24,867 nucleotides of DNA from Syntrophaceae bacterium UBA6109 (GCA_002428445.1 DIWJ01000048.1:1-24867); one strand, 5' to 3'; numbered from the stretch's first letter, positions 15,509 through 24,052 are shown. The notes: generated from the letters alone by a model not told the origin. Translations and numbers: made by a program.

Positions 15509-17206
15509 CTACGAAAGGTCGGAGAGCCGTTTCTCTCCCAGACGCATCGGCACATACACCGCCGCCGCGCAAAGCACAAATGCGGCAGCAAAGGATGCCG
15601 CCGTCCATGTCCACTGGAGCGGCGTCACACTTGCATTGCGCACACCTGCCATGAAGATGGCATGGGCCGGCCCCGCCTCCAGGAGGGCGACGATGCCGAT
15701 GAATCCGGCGCAGAGGATCATGAAGACAAGCCCGCCGAAACTGGTCGCCGCCTGGGCCGGATTCTCCGATTTGAAATCCGGATAGATCGCCCCCAGCCCA
15801 ACCGCCATCGACACGACTCCCGGCACCATGCAGAAGACGGTGACCGTCGAGAGCGCCATCATGAAGGGGGTCACCTGCAGGAACAGATTCGTCACCACGA
15901 TGAGAACCTCGGTCATCGCCAGCAGCGGCAGATAATAGACGAAGAACTTGATCCACAGAAACGTCCGGATCGGGACGGGCGCCGCTTTCACGATCCAGAA
16001 CGCATCCCCCTCCATGCTGACCGCCGGGAATACGAAACGCGCCGCCACCGCCGTCAGGACAAACACCGCGAGTCCCATGTTCAGGAAAGAGATTGTGTTC
16101 TGAAGATAGACGAGCCGGATCGGCGAGCGGTCCAGCGGCAGGACGGAAAAGTTGTACAGGTAGATGACCACCAGGGCGCCGATCAGGAACAGCTGCGGCC
16201 ACTGGGTCTGGTCGCGGAAGAATGTCCGGACTTCCTTGATGACGAAGGCGCGCGCCGGTCCGGAAAGCAGTCCGAGGACCTTCCGCCAGTTCGCGGGACG
16301 GCGGGGACTCGCCGCGAACAGGCGCCCCGGCGTCGTCTGCGCCCGCGAGTAGCCGCGGAAATAGAGCGTCTCCGAAACCCACGCCGCGCCGCAGACGGCA
16401 GCGCCCGCGAAGCTCAGGCCCAGCGACAGATGGAAAAGCGACGGTCCCGCCGTGCGGGACAGCGCCGCCCGGATACCGTCGTAGACCCAGGTCGTGGGCA
16501 GGAGCGGCGATCCGGGGGTCTGCAGCGACTGGAAGTACTGGACCACGGAGGTGAAGTTCTCGGGGTTCGTGAGCTCTTCCGGACGCATCAGGCGGAACGC
16601 CAGAAGGAGAACGACGAACAGAACGACGCTGATGGCCACGATCAGGGTCCGGATGCGTCCGGCGGGAAGGAGCACGGCAACGGACATGACGACGGCCGCG
16701 CTCAAAGCCGAAACGCTCAGGCACAGGGGCACGAAGGACAGGAGGACCGCCAGGTAAAAAAAAGGCCCCGCCCCGTAGACGATCCCGTAGGAGAGAAACA
16801 CGGGCAGGCTGTAGACGATCACCATCCATGAACTGTCGACGGTGCTCTCGACCCAGCGGGCGAGGAAGATCGACCGCGGCGACACGGGCAGCGAGTGCAC
16901 CAGCATCAGGTCGCGGCTCAGGTAAAGTTTGGAGAGCACCGCGATGATGCTGCTGAAGATCAGCAAAGCCGTGAAGGTCAGGAGCACCATCGACAGGAGC
17001 TTGTTCGCCAGCAGATCGCCGAGCCCGGAAATTCCCTGGAAATACGTCAGCACCCGGAAGAAAACGGCGAAGATCCCGACCCAGAAGGCGAGCCCGATCG
17101 TGCCGAAAACGTAGACGCGGATCCTCAAGCCGCCGGCGCCTGCGGACGCGCCGGAATTCTTGAAGGAATGCAGTCGCGGCTTGAGGAGGGTCAGGATTTC
17201 TTTCAT
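15509..17206 (-). CDS. ABC-2-type transporter permease
   Basis: A 565-residue polytopic membrane protein with ten or more hydrophobic helices in two clusters (about residues 28-270 and 360-555) separated by a charged cytoplasmic loop containing ANWRKVLGLLSGPARAF and a following KEVRTFFRDQTQWPQ stretch. That order is typical of long bacterial ABC-2 exporters, in which one chain carries a double set of helices. The start at ATG 17206 overlaps the ATPase stop by four bases (ATGA), so translation is coupled. An upstream open frame reaching 17563 is only the ATPase gene read in another frame. The permease works with the preceding ATPase and probably with the transglutaminase-like protein at the head of the operon. 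The cargo is unknown. Confidence 0.87.
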   Translation of the reverse strand: MKEILTLLKPRLHSFKNSGASAGAGGLRIRVYVFGTIGLAFWVGIFAVFFRVLTYFQGISGLGDLLANKLLSMVLLTFTALLIFSSIIAVLSKLYLSRDLMLVHSLPVSPRSIFLARWVESTVDSSWMVIVYSLPVFLSYGIVYGAGPFFYLAVLLSFVPLCLSVSALSAAVVMSVAVLLPAGRIRTLIVAISVVLFVVLLLAFRLMRPEELTNPENFTSVVQYFQSLQTPGSPLLPTTWVYDGIRAALSRTAGPSLFHLSLGLSFAGAAVCGAAWVSETLYFRGYSRAQTTPGRLFAASPRRPANWRKVLGLLSGPARAFVIKEVRTFFRDQTQWPQLFLIGALVVIYLYNFSVLPLDRSPIRLVYLQNTISFLNMGLAVFVLTAVAARFVFPAVSMEGDAFWIVKAAPVPIRTFLWIKFFVYYLPLLAMTEVLIVVTNLFLQVTPFMMALSTVTVFCMVPGVVSMAVGLGAIYPDFKSENPAQAATSFGGLVFMILCAGFIGIVALLEAGPAHAIFMAGVRNASVTPLQWTWTAASFAAAFVLCAAAVYVPMRLGEKRLSDLS

Positions 17207-17979
17207 CGGGCCTCTTCCCGCGTCAATCTCAGAAACACCGCCTCCAGATCCGCCTCCTGGGTCTCGGCGACGGCCTTCAGCTCCCGCACCGTTCCGGTTG
17301 CGATCACCGATCCCCTGGAGATGACGCCGATGCGGTCGCAGAGGTCCTCCGCCACCGCCAGCGTATGCGTCGACATGAAGATCGTCGTGCCGCCGAGCGC
17401 GAGCCCCCGGAGAATGTCCTTGACCATCCTGATGCCCGCCGGATCCAGTCCCACCATCGGTTCGTCGACGATGATCACCCGCGGCTCGTGCAGGAGCGCC
17501 GCGACGATGATGAGCCGCTGCTTCATGCCGTGCGAGTAGGCCTCGACGAGCTCGTTTCCCCATTCGTCGAGCGAGAACTGCTTGAGGAGGCGGTTCGAGC
17601 GCTCGAGAAACGCCTCCTCCCCGACTCCGTAGAGGTCCGCGGAAAACCGCAGGAATTCCATGCCCGTCAGCTTCTCATAGAGGAAAGGCCTGTCCGGGAT
17701 GAAACCGATCATCTTCTTGGCGGTCTGCGGGTCTTTCGCCATGTCGATCCCGCCGATGAGGATTCCGCCCGACGTCGGCGCCAGGATGCCCCCCATCATG
17801 CGGATCGTCGTGGTCTTGCCCGCCCCGTTGGGACCGATGAAGCCGAAGATCTCGCCCGCCCTCACCGCCAGCGAGACGCCATCGACGGCCTTCGTGTCGC
17901 CGTAGAACTTCGTCAGATTCCGCAGTTCGATCATACCGTTCCCGTTCATCACGCCGGGCTTTTCAACAGCCGCTTTCAT
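17203..17979 (-). CDS. ABC transporter ATP-binding protein
   Basis: A 258-residue nucleotide-binding subunit of the ABC-2 exporter type. Walker A is GPNGAGKTT (49-57), the signature motif is the divergent YSHGMKQRL in place of LSGGQ, Walker B is VIIVDEPMVGLDP, and the switch histidine is in STHTL. The Q-loop position reads IPDRPFLYE, with Asp replacing Gln, which also occurs in the CcmA/NatA-like exporter group. It overlaps the transglutaminase gene by four bases (ATGA) at its start and the permease by four bases at its end, a strong sign of a stoichiometric complex. The first 15 residues before MIELRNLTKFYG are weakly conserved-looking and may include a later true start at 17934. Confidence 0.93.
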   Translation of the reverse strand: MKAAVEKPGVMNGNGMIELRNLTKFYGDTKAVDGVSLAVRAGEIFGFIGPNGAGKTTTIRMMGGILAPTSGGILIGGIDMAKDPQTAKKMIGFIPDRPFLYEKLTGMEFLRFSADLYGVGEEAFLERSNRLLKQFSLDEWGNELVEAYSHGMKQRLIIVAALLHEPRVIIVDEPMVGLDPAGIRMVKDILRGLALGGTTIFMSTHTLAVAEDLCDRIGVISRGSVIATGTVRELKAVAETQEADLEAVFLRLTREEAR

Positions 17980-19460
17980 GGGGTCTGCTCCAGAACGTCC
18001 AATACGATATTTCCGATCACGCCCATCAGGTCCATCTGACGCTCCATACCGCCGCGGATAAGCCGGATGTGCGTCGCGTCCGCCGGCATCTGTCCGAAAA
18101 CAGCGTCCGCCGTGATCCAGCGGCCGATGTAAAGGACATTCCAGGCATGGTAGTAGAACCGCCCCTGCGTGTAGACGAGTCCCGCTTCGATCTCCGCGGG
18201 GATATTCGCGGCCCGCAGCAGGGCGGCCAGGAGCGCCGCATGCTCGTTGCAGTCGCCCACGCCGTTGTCGAGGGTCTCCAGGGCGTTGGGCACCGAAAGG
18301 ACGGGCCGCTTCTCGATGTTCTTGTAGACCCAGGCAAGGATCTTCGACGCCCGGACCGCGGGCGGATCTCCTCTCTTCGCCAGCCTTTCCGCAAGGCGGC
18401 GGATGCGGGGATGATCGGACTGGATGAAGGGATTCGGCTTCAGAAGGGATCGGGCGGCCGCCCCGGGCAGCCCGACGCTCCGCTCCGTGTCCGCCGGGGC
18501 CTCTTCCCTGGTGATCGTCAGGACGGGCGGCTCGAAGCGCTGCCGGTCGCCGTCCAGATGGAAGGCCTTCGTATCGATGCCGGAGAGCCGGAGTCGCAGC
18601 CGCTGCAACTGCTCCGGCGCCCGGATGGGGACGGAAACCGCCACGGAGGCGATCTCCGTGACGTCGGCGCCCCCGGACCCCGTCATCCCGCCCAAGGCCT
18701 CTTCCTCAGGCACCTTTTCCAGGACGATCCCGAGGATGCCTTCCTCCCTGACCACCTCGCCCTTGTCGTTCAACCAGGCGAACTGGCGGGCGCCCATGAA
18801 ATCGACGGCATATTTGCGGACCTTCCGGGGCTGCCCCATGACGGTCAACGTCTCTTCGCCGGCCGGGTTGACCCGGACGGCGCGCTGTCCCATGGAGGCC
18901 GGATCGAAGACGGAAAAGGTCAGCGGCGCTCCCGGCGACCCCTCGGCGAGACGGACCGCCTCGAAAATCCCGGATGACACGTAGGGCCGCTCCTCCAGAG
19001 GGATGTTGATCTTTCGCTCCTCGCCGGAGGCGTCGGTCGTGACGGACAGGAGCTTGTCCTTCACCGTGCCTCTGGCCTGAAAGCGGAAAAGGCTGCTCTT
19101 GAGATCGAAACGGAAGGAGGAAAGCCTCATGTCGGGAAGGAGATCGGCGTCGACGGTGAAACTCAGCCCGTGGACGACGCCCATCGTGTTGACCTGCATG
19201 AAGACCGTCTCGATCGAGCGGTACCCCTGCTCGTTTCGCATCAGCCGCCGGCGGGCGTATCCGATCCGCCGACCGCCCTGCGAGATGGAAAACCAGTCTT
19301 CCCGGTCGGAGGCGCTCGCGACCCCTTCGATCCTTCCCTCCGGCCTTCCCGGCGACCATCCGGCGACGAGATCCAGGCGGATCGCCAGCAGCACGAGAAA
19401 GACGAGGGCAAAAGCCCCGCCCGCGAACAGCGGCCATCCTGATTTCCAACGACGCTTCAC
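17976..19460 (-). CDS. membrane-anchored transglutaminase-like domain protein
   Basis: A 494-residue protein with one N-terminal membrane helix (WPLFAGGAFALVFLVLLAIRL, about 9-29) and a large presumably periplasmic part. Its C-terminal third is a transglutaminase/protease-like fold with a full triad: C404 in GDCNEHAALL, H438 in YYHAWNVLY, D452 in ITADAVFGQ. Such domains cleave or cross-link peptides. The middle region (about 60-330) is beta-rich and unrecognised. The start is GTG 19460, with GGGAG six bases upstream and a near-consensus promoter just ahead at 19491-19519; longer frames run into the divergent kdsD gene and are rejected. Four-base overlap with the ABC ATPase gene ties it to that exporter, so it may process, gate or receive the exported product. 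Confidence 0.87.
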   Translation of the reverse strand: MKRRWKSGWPLFAGGAFALVFLVLLAIRLDLVAGWSPGRPEGRIEGVASASDREDWFSISQGGRRIGYARRRLMRNEQGYRSIETVFMQVNTMGVVHGLSFTVDADLLPDMRLSSFRFDLKSSLFRFQARGTVKDKLLSVTTDASGEERKINIPLEERPYVSSGIFEAVRLAEGSPGAPLTFSVFDPASMGQRAVRVNPAGEETLTVMGQPRKVRKYAVDFMGARQFAWLNDKGEVVREEGILGIVLEKVPEEEALGGMTGSGGADVTEIASVAVSVPIRAPEQLQRLRLRLSGIDTKAFHLDGDRQRFEPPVLTITREEAPADTERSVGLPGAAARSLLKPNPFIQSDHPRIRRLAERLAKRGDPPAVRASKILAWVYKNIEKRPVLSVPNALETLDNGVGDCNEHAALLAALLRAANIPAEIEAGLVYTQGRFYYHAWNVLYIGRWITADAVFGQMPADATHIRLIRGGMERQMDLMGVIGNIVLDVLEQTP

Positions 19461-19490
19461 GGATTTCTCCCGAGAAAATTTCCGGCGCTG

Positions 19491-19519
19491 AGTATAGGAA
19501 AAAGGGCCGGGGGTGTCAA
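19491..19519 (-). promoter_or_regulatory. strong sigma-70 promoter of the transglutaminase-ABC operon
   Basis: Leftward TTGACA (complement of 19514-19519), exactly 17 bases of spacer, then TATACT (complement of 19491-19496). This is one mismatch from consensus. The start point near 19485 gives a short leader of about 25 nt before GTG 19460 and supports that start. Confidence 0.82.
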
Positions 19520-19543
19520 CGAGCGCGACGCCGGCGGCGAACA

Positions 19544-19567
19544 GGCTGGAAATCCGGCTGGAAATCC
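19544..19567. repeat. perfect 12-bp tandem repeat between divergent promoters
   Basis: GGCTGGAAATCC occurs twice without a gap, and a third partial copy begins (GGCT) at 19568. It lies just upstream of the proposed kdsD -35 box and behind the operon promoter on the other strand, so it could be a regulator site or a slippage product. Confidence 0.6.
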
Positions 19568-19570
19568 GGC

Positions 19571-19599
19571 TTGTCAGTGCAGGTTTTTTTTGATAGCGT
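19571..19599 (+). promoter_or_regulatory. possible promoter of kdsD
   Basis: TTGTCA (19571-19576), 17 bases including an eight-T run, then TAGCGT (19594-19599). The -35 is good and the -10 poor. The transcript leader would contain a perfect seven-pair hairpin, GCACGCG-CGGC-CGCGTGC (19604-19621), before the kdsD ribosome binding site. Confidence 0.4.
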
Positions 19600-19671
19600 T
19601 CCCGCACGCGCGGCCGCGTGCCTGCCGGCAAGTGCCGCGCAAGGACCCGGATCCGGAAAGGTTTGTTCTGC

Positions 19672-20661
19672 ATGACCAGGGATGATGCAATCCGCCAGGC
19701 CAAGGAAGTGCTCCAGATCGAGGCGGAGAGCATTCTGAAACTTGTCGACAAGGTGGGCCCGAGCTTCGCCAGGGCCGTGGACCTCATTTACCGTTCGAAG
19801 GGGCGCGTGATCGTCACGGGGATCGGCAAATCCGGCCTGATCGGGAAGAAGATCGTCGCCACGCTGACGAGCACCGGCACGCAGGCGCTCTTCCTCCATC
19901 CCGTCGAAGGCATCCACGGGGACCTCGGCATCGTCGTAAAGGACGATGTCCTGATCGCCATTTCCAACAGCGGGGAGACGGAAGAGTTGAACGTAATCCT
20001 CGGCAGCATCCGCAGGATCGGTGCGCCCATCATCGCCCTCACGGGCAATCTCTGCTCCACCCTGGCCAGGGACAGCAATGTCGTGATCGACGTCGGCGTG
20101 GAACGGGAGGCCTGTCCCTTCGGACTCGCGCCGACGTCAAGCACCACGGCCTGCCTCGCCATGGGGGACGCCCTGGCGGTCGCCCTCATCAGGAAAAAGA
20201 ACTTCGGCGAAAAGGATTTTTTCAAATTTCATCCGGGCGGGAACCTCGGACAGCGTCTCCGGGCGATGGTCCGCGACTTCATGATTCAGGGTGCCTTGGT
20301 CCCGCGTGTCTATACCGGGAGCTCCCTGAAGGAGGCCATTGAAGAAAACGACCGGAAGAACAAGGGATTTGTGCTCGTGACGAACCGGAAAGACCGTCTG
20401 CTGGGCATCCTGACGGACGGCGACGTGCGCCGCCTGATCATGAAGGGCCGCGCCCTGACTGCGGGCGCCGTCGATGACGTCATGACCCGCACCCCCAAGA
20501 CGATCGGAGAGCATACGTCGCTGGCGCAGGCCATCGAATCCATGCAGCGCGACGAGATCACGACGCTCGTCGTGGTGAACGACAAGATGCAGCTCAAGGG
20601 CTACATCCACCTCCACGACATCCTGGGCCGGGGCGGCACGGTCCGGATCTCCATCGCCTGA
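19672..20661 (+). CDS. kdsD: D-arabinose 5-phosphate isomerase (KdsD/KpsF/GutQ family)
   Basis: A 329-residue cytoplasmic enzyme, the same length as E. coli KdsD, that interconverts ribulose 5-phosphate and arabinose 5-phosphate, the first step to Kdo for lipopolysaccharide. The SIS sugar-isomerase domain (about 35-180) has GIGKSG (K53), SNSGETEE, EACPFGLAPTSSTT and FHPGGNLG, which together supply the expected Lys, Glu and His active-site residues. Two CBS domains follow (about 205-265 and 275-325). ATG 19672 has GGAAAGG about 10 nt upstream; the frame is open further back but without a better signal. It is a single gene, divergent from the transglutaminase operon. All key residues are intact. 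Confidence 0.95.
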   Translation: MTRDDAIRQAKEVLQIEAESILKLVDKVGPSFARAVDLIYRSKGRVIVTGIGKSGLIGKKIVATLTSTGTQALFLHPVEGIHGDLGIVVKDDVLIAISNSGETEELNVILGSIRRIGAPIIALTGNLCSTLARDSNVVIDVGVEREACPFGLAPTSSTTACLAMGDALAVALIRKKNFGEKDFFKFHPGGNLGQRLRAMVRDFMIQGALVPRVYTGSSLKEAIEENDRKNKGFVLVTNRKDRLLGILTDGDVRRLIMKGRALTAGAVDDVMTRTPKTIGEHTSLAQAIESMQRDEITTLVVVNDKMQLKGYIHLHDILGRGGTVRISIA

Positions 20662-20686
20662 TCAACCGAAGATCTCCGCGTTTATC

Positions 20687-21085
20687 TCACTGGCCCGACG
20701 GCGGGACAGCCCTGCCGTTCTTGCAGCGATAGGCCTCGCCGGCTACGGATGCCCCGATGACGGATTTCGATTTGTACCGGACCAGCAGGACGTCGGCGCC
20801 CGCCTGATGCGCCTGGTGCGAAAGCTCGCCGATCAGGTTCTGGAGGGCTTCCTCCTGAAGGGTGAAACCGCCCCATTGTGTGTCCGCGCAAACCTGCTTG
20901 ACGAAATCGCAGCCGACGACTTCATTTTCGTGATCCGTGATGTAGATGGGCGCCCGCTTCCTGTCGAGATGGACCTTGCCGACGCCGTAGAAAATCGCCC
21001 CCGCCCCTTCGCAACCGAGGAGGAAGGCGGCCCAGACAAGGATCATTGCGGGGAGCAGGACATTTCTTCGGCGAGTTCTATTCAC
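20687..21085 (-). CDS. small outer-membrane-type lipoprotein, DUF4156-like
   Basis: A 132-residue protein with an arginine-rich N-terminus, one hydrophobic stretch and a lipobox ending LLGC (C25), so it should be lipidated. The residue after the cysteine is Glu, not Asp, which fits outer-membrane sorting in the E. coli rule. The mature part has GCDFVKQV, a helix with HQAHQAGADVLLV, and ends GEAYRC. This spacing (Cys, helix with NxA/GAD, AYxC) recalls DUF4156-type lipoproteins. The start is GTG 21085, with AGGGGA three bases before it. It is convergent with kdsD, with only 25 bp between stops. The function is unknown. Confidence 0.72.
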   Translation of the reverse strand: MNRTRRRNVLLPAMILVWAAFLLGCEGAGAIFYGVGKVHLDRKRAPIYITDHENEVVGCDFVKQVCADTQWGGFTLQEEALQNLIGELSHQAHQAGADVLLVRYKSKSVIGASVAGEAYRCKNGRAVPPSGQ

Positions 21086-21273
21086 GCGTCCCCTATATCA
21101 CTTCCCGCTCAAATAGCAACCGCGAAGCGTGGCTCGGCCCGGGTGAGGACAGGCGTCAAGCAGCAGAACCGCCGCGAAAAACCCCGCCAAACGCATCATT
21201 CCGGAGCACGCGGAACGTCTTCGGGAGACGATGTGGACTTCCTGTCTGCCGCGGAAACCCCGTGCAACGCGTT

Positions 21274-21510
21274 TCAGATTCGCGAATTCGCGGGCCTGCG
21301 CCGCCGAGCCGCTTTCCCGGCTTCCTTCAAAGGCTGATATTTCAGCAGGGGCACTGGATCTCCATCCTGTTTGCCGAGCAGCATTCGCTCAAAACGGACA
21401 ATCTTCTCGGCCGCCAGCCAGTTGAGCAGATCGTTGCCCTCCACCCTGCCGCTTTTTACGTAGAGTTCATAAGCCACTCTGGTGATCTCGTCATTGATGC
21501 CGCCGTTCAT
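21274..21510 (-). CDS. DUF2934 domain small protein
   Basis: A 78-residue protein whose N-terminal half reads ITRVAYELYVKSGR then EGNDLLNWLAAEKIV. This is the DUF2934 pattern (AYELyexRGrxxGhdleDWlxAE) common in Deltaproteobacteria and rhizobia. The C-terminus is a basic tail (KAARRRRP). ATG 21510 has a strong AAAGGAGG seven bases upstream; the frame opens six bases earlier at a TTG that is not needed. It is divergent from the OmpR-type regulator. No biochemical role is known for the family. Confidence 0.75.
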   Translation of the reverse strand: MNGGINDEITRVAYELYVKSGRVEGNDLLNWLAAEKIVRFERMLLGKQDGDPVPLLKYQPLKEAGKAARRRRPANSRI

Positions 21511-21847
21511 GAACAAGCCTCCTTTCGCGATGGAAAGAAACGCCGGGTGCCGTTTGCGTTGGACCCGGTGCGGTTGCCCCCCGGGCGACCGTTCTTTCCT
21601 GCCTGCCGTCCGATGTTCTCAGAAATGCGATATTCCGCCTTGATTTACAATCGGGCAAAACCTGATTTATGGCTTCGAAAATACCCGGTGGTTTTGCTTC
21701 AGCCACCCGTCCTATCGTTTTTTGCCGGATTTTAGGATATAGGAAAAATCAACAACGCAAACATCCGGGGGAAATGCCGATGTCGGGACGATGTTGGAGG
21801 ACGGGACCACCGGGAGATCGGAAAGGCCAACAGCCGCAGAGGGTCCG
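21511..21847. other. divergent intergenic region upstream of the OmpR-type regulator
   Basis: No gene is seen between the DUF2934 start and the regulator start. It contains two exact TGATTTA copies (21641-21647 and 21663-21669) 22 bp apart, on the same face of the helix, and an A+T-rich stretch around 21715-21755 that could hold the regulator promoter. No convincing -35/-10 pair was found. The GGTCAT motif seen before the protease gene is absent. Confidence 0.5.
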
Positions 21848-22537
21848 ATGAGAATCTTACTGGTCGAGGATGACATCAAGATCGCCTCTTTCATTATGAA
21901 GGGGTTGAGATCGGCAGGGTATGCCGTGGATCACGCCGCGGACGGCGAAGAAGGCCTGCGCCTCGCCCTGACGGAGCCCTATGACGCGGCTGTCATCGAT
22001 CTCATGCTGCCCCGGAGAAACGGTCTGACGCTGATCAGGGAGATGCGCTCCGAAAAGGTCAACACCCCCGTTCTGATTCTGAGCGCAAGGGGATCGGTGG
22101 ACGACAGGGTGAAGGGGCTGGAAACCGGGGCAGACGATTATCTGACGAAACCGTTTGCCTTCTCTGAACTCCTGGCCCGCGTGCAGGCGCTGCTCCGCAG
22201 GGCGGGCGGCATTGCCGATCCGACCCGGTTGAGCGTCGGCGACCTGTCCGCAAATCTCCTCACCCGGGAGGTCACACGAGGGGGGAAACGCATCGACCTG
22301 CAGCCCCGGGAGTTTTCACTGCTGGAATACCTGATGCGCAACGCCGGGAGGATCGTTTCCAAGACGATGATCATGGAACATGTGTGGGACTATCATTTCG
22401 ATCCCCAGACCAATGTGGTGGAAGCCCGAATCAGCAGGTTGCGGGACAAGATCGACAGAGATGCCGATCAAAAACTGATCCATACCGTTCGGGGAGCGGG
22501 ATATGTCCTTAAAGAAACCCGGTCGTTTCCGGAATAG
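21848..22537 (+). CDS. OmpR/PhoB-family response regulator
   Basis: A 229-residue DNA-binding regulator. The receiver domain has D8/D9, phospho-acceptor D51 in VIDLMLP, S79 and K101 in LTKPF. A C-terminal winged helix (about 128-225) follows, with LQPREFSLLEYLMRN, VVEARISRLRDKID and HTVRGAGYVL, as in the CusR/CzcR/QseB group. ATG 21848 has AGAGGG just upstream; the longer frame from 21791 has no receiver sequence. The sensor kinase gene begins 35 bases before its stop, so the pair is co-translated. The HtrA-like gene downstream has motif repeats of the right spacing for an OmpR-type dimer, making it the likely target. Confidence 0.94.
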   Translation: MRILLVEDDIKIASFIMKGLRSAGYAVDHAADGEEGLRLALTEPYDAAVIDLMLPRRNGLTLIREMRSEKVNTPVLILSARGSVDDRVKGLETGADDYLTKPFAFSELLARVQALLRRAGGIADPTRLSVGDLSANLLTREVTRGGKRIDLQPREFSLLEYLMRNAGRIVSKTMIMEHVWDYHFDPQTNVVEARISRLRDKIDRDADQKLIHTVRGAGYVLKETRSFPE

Positions 22538-23948
22538 CCTTACCTTCCGCCTGACCCTGTGGTACGCCGGCGTCTTCGCGATATTCTCCTTGATCGCCTT
22601 CTTCCTGTTCTACGCGCTCATCACCTCCGTCATCCAGGAAAAAACGGACCAGGAGCTGTTGACGGAAGCTGGGAAATTCTCCGCGGTTTTACGTGAACAG
22701 GGAGTCGGGGCGGCCGCCGAATTGGCCTTTCTTGAGGCCCAGGAGGCCGGTGTCAGGAAGGTCTTCTTCCGTCTCCTCTACCCCACCGGTCAGGCATTTT
22801 CCTCCTCCAACATGACCTACTGGAAGGAGATCGGTGTCCGTAAAGCGGCCATCGAGCGGTTGCTGGCCGGGAACGCTCCCGTTCTGGAAACGGTCGTCCT
22901 GGGAGCCCGGGGGGACGAGGTGCGCGTTCTGTACGCCATGATCGGCACCGGCGTCATTCTTCAGGTTGGTCAGTCCATGGAGAACTACGCGCGCATCATC
23001 GGCGCTTTCCGGGGGATTTTTCTCGCCACGATGGCCCTGCTCATCGGCCTGGCGGCCGGGGTCGGCTGGTTCATGGCCCGGCGGGCGCTTGCGGGCGTCG
23101 AGGCGATTACACGGACGGCGCAGACCATCTCCGGAGGAACGCTCGAAAAACGGGTCCCCGTCAAGGATCGGGGCGACGAGATCGACCAGCTGGCGATGAC
23201 CTTCAATTCGATGCTGGACCGCATCGAGACCCTGGTGACCGAGATCCGGCAGATGGGAGACGACATCGCCCATGACCTGAAGAGCCCGCTGACCCGGATC
23301 CGCGGAATGGCGGAAATTGCCCTGACCACCGGCAAATCGCCGGCCGATTATGAAGCGATGGCGGCGAGCGCGATCGAGGAGTGCGATCGTCTCCTGGATA
23401 TCATCAACACCATGCTGATGATTTCGAAGACGGAGGCGGGCGTGGAGAAACCCTCCCGCGGAACGATCGATCTGGCGAATCTCGTCCGGAAGGCCTGCGA
23501 GCTTTTCGGCGCGACGGCCGAAGACAGGGGGCTGGCCCTGTCGTGCGATGTTCCGGAGAAATGCATCATCGCCGGAGACGCCCCGATGATCCAGCGTCTC
23601 CTTTCGAATCTCCTGGACAATGCCGTCAAGTACACCCCCGCGGGGGGAAGAGTGCACGTCTCTCTTTCGCAAACCGCAGGACGCGGCGCAATCCTCACGG
23701 TCCGTGACACGGGAAGCGGCATTTCCGCCGACGATCTGCCCCGCATCTTCGAGCGTTTTTACCGGGGAGACCGGAGCCGCTCCGAGTCCGGCGCCGGCCT
23801 GGGTCTCAGCCTGGCAAGGGCCATTGCCCGCGCCCATGGGGGGGACATCGCGGTGGAGAGCCGCGTCCACGAAGGAAGCGTCTTTGCCGTGACCCTCCCG
23901 TCTTTGGGAGAAGATGCATCCGCCGCTGCGGCATCACCCCTCGTTTAA
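22503..23948 (+). CDS. HAMP-domain sensor histidine kinase
   Basis: A 481-residue membrane kinase. The first helix is at about residues 19-39, a periplasmic sensor of about 115 residues follows, and the second helix is at about 160-185. Then come a HAMP linker (about 186-240; RALAGVEAITRTAQTIS), the dimerisation helix with H257 in IAHDLKSPLTRIRG, N-box LLSNLLDNAVKYTP, G1 DTGSGIS, FERFYRGD and G2 GAGLGLSLA. The layout is that of CusS/QseC-type kinases that sense metals or envelope conditions. The ATG lies inside the end of the response-regulator gene, giving a fixed kinase-regulator pair. The periplasmic part shows no recognisable metal-binding histidine cluster, so the stimulus is not predicted. 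Confidence 0.94.
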   Translation: MSLKKPGRFRNSLTFRLTLWYAGVFAIFSLIAFFLFYALITSVIQEKTDQELLTEAGKFSAVLREQGVGAAAELAFLEAQEAGVRKVFFRLLYPTGQAFSSSNMTYWKEIGVRKAAIERLLAGNAPVLETVVLGARGDEVRVLYAMIGTGVILQVGQSMENYARIIGAFRGIFLATMALLIGLAAGVGWFMARRALAGVEAITRTAQTISGGTLEKRVPVKDRGDEIDQLAMTFNSMLDRIETLVTEIRQMGDDIAHDLKSPLTRIRGMAEIALTTGKSPADYEAMAASAIEECDRLLDIINTMLMISKTEAGVEKPSRGTIDLANLVRKACELFGATAEDRGLALSCDVPEKCIIAGDAPMIQRLLSNLLDNAVKYTPAGGRVHVSLSQTAGRGAILTVRDTGSGISADDLPRIFERFYRGDRSRSESGAGLGLSLARAIARAHGGDIAVESRVHEGSVFAVTLPSLGEDASAAAASPLV

Positions 23949-24004
23949 GACCACCCTTTTACCCCCCATGAGGCGACGCAGACAACGCGGCGCCCCGGCC
24001 CAAC

Positions 24005-24031
24005 ATGACCAAACGGTCATCTTCCGGTCAT
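24005..24031. promoter_or_regulatory. three-part operator of GGTCAT half-sites before the HtrA-like gene
   Basis: ATGACC (24005-24010), GGTCAT (24015-24020) and GGTCAT (24026-24031). The first two form an inverted repeat with spacer AAAC. The last two are direct repeats with an 11-bp period inside a near-perfect CGGTCATCnTC duplication. OmpR-family regulators bind such direct repeats one helical turn apart. The array abuts and overlaps the -35 position of the promoter whose -10 is at 24053-24058, the place for an activator. Confidence 0.6.
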
Positions 24032-24052
24032 CCTCCCGTTAAGTTCGATCCC

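Noticed and set aside
15287..16831. Rightward 514-codon frame rich in Arg, Glu, Gln, His and Asp
   Set aside because: It is the antisense of the ABC permease, and its composition is the typical mirror image of a membrane protein.
21086..21115. TTGCTA/TATAGG promoter for the small lipoprotein
   Set aside because: The -10 would lie only about 7 nt before the start codon, leaving almost no leader, and both boxes are weak.
24005..24031. Classical CpxR box before the protease gene
   Set aside because: The GTAAA-N5-GTAAA pattern is not present; the repeats are GGTCAT.
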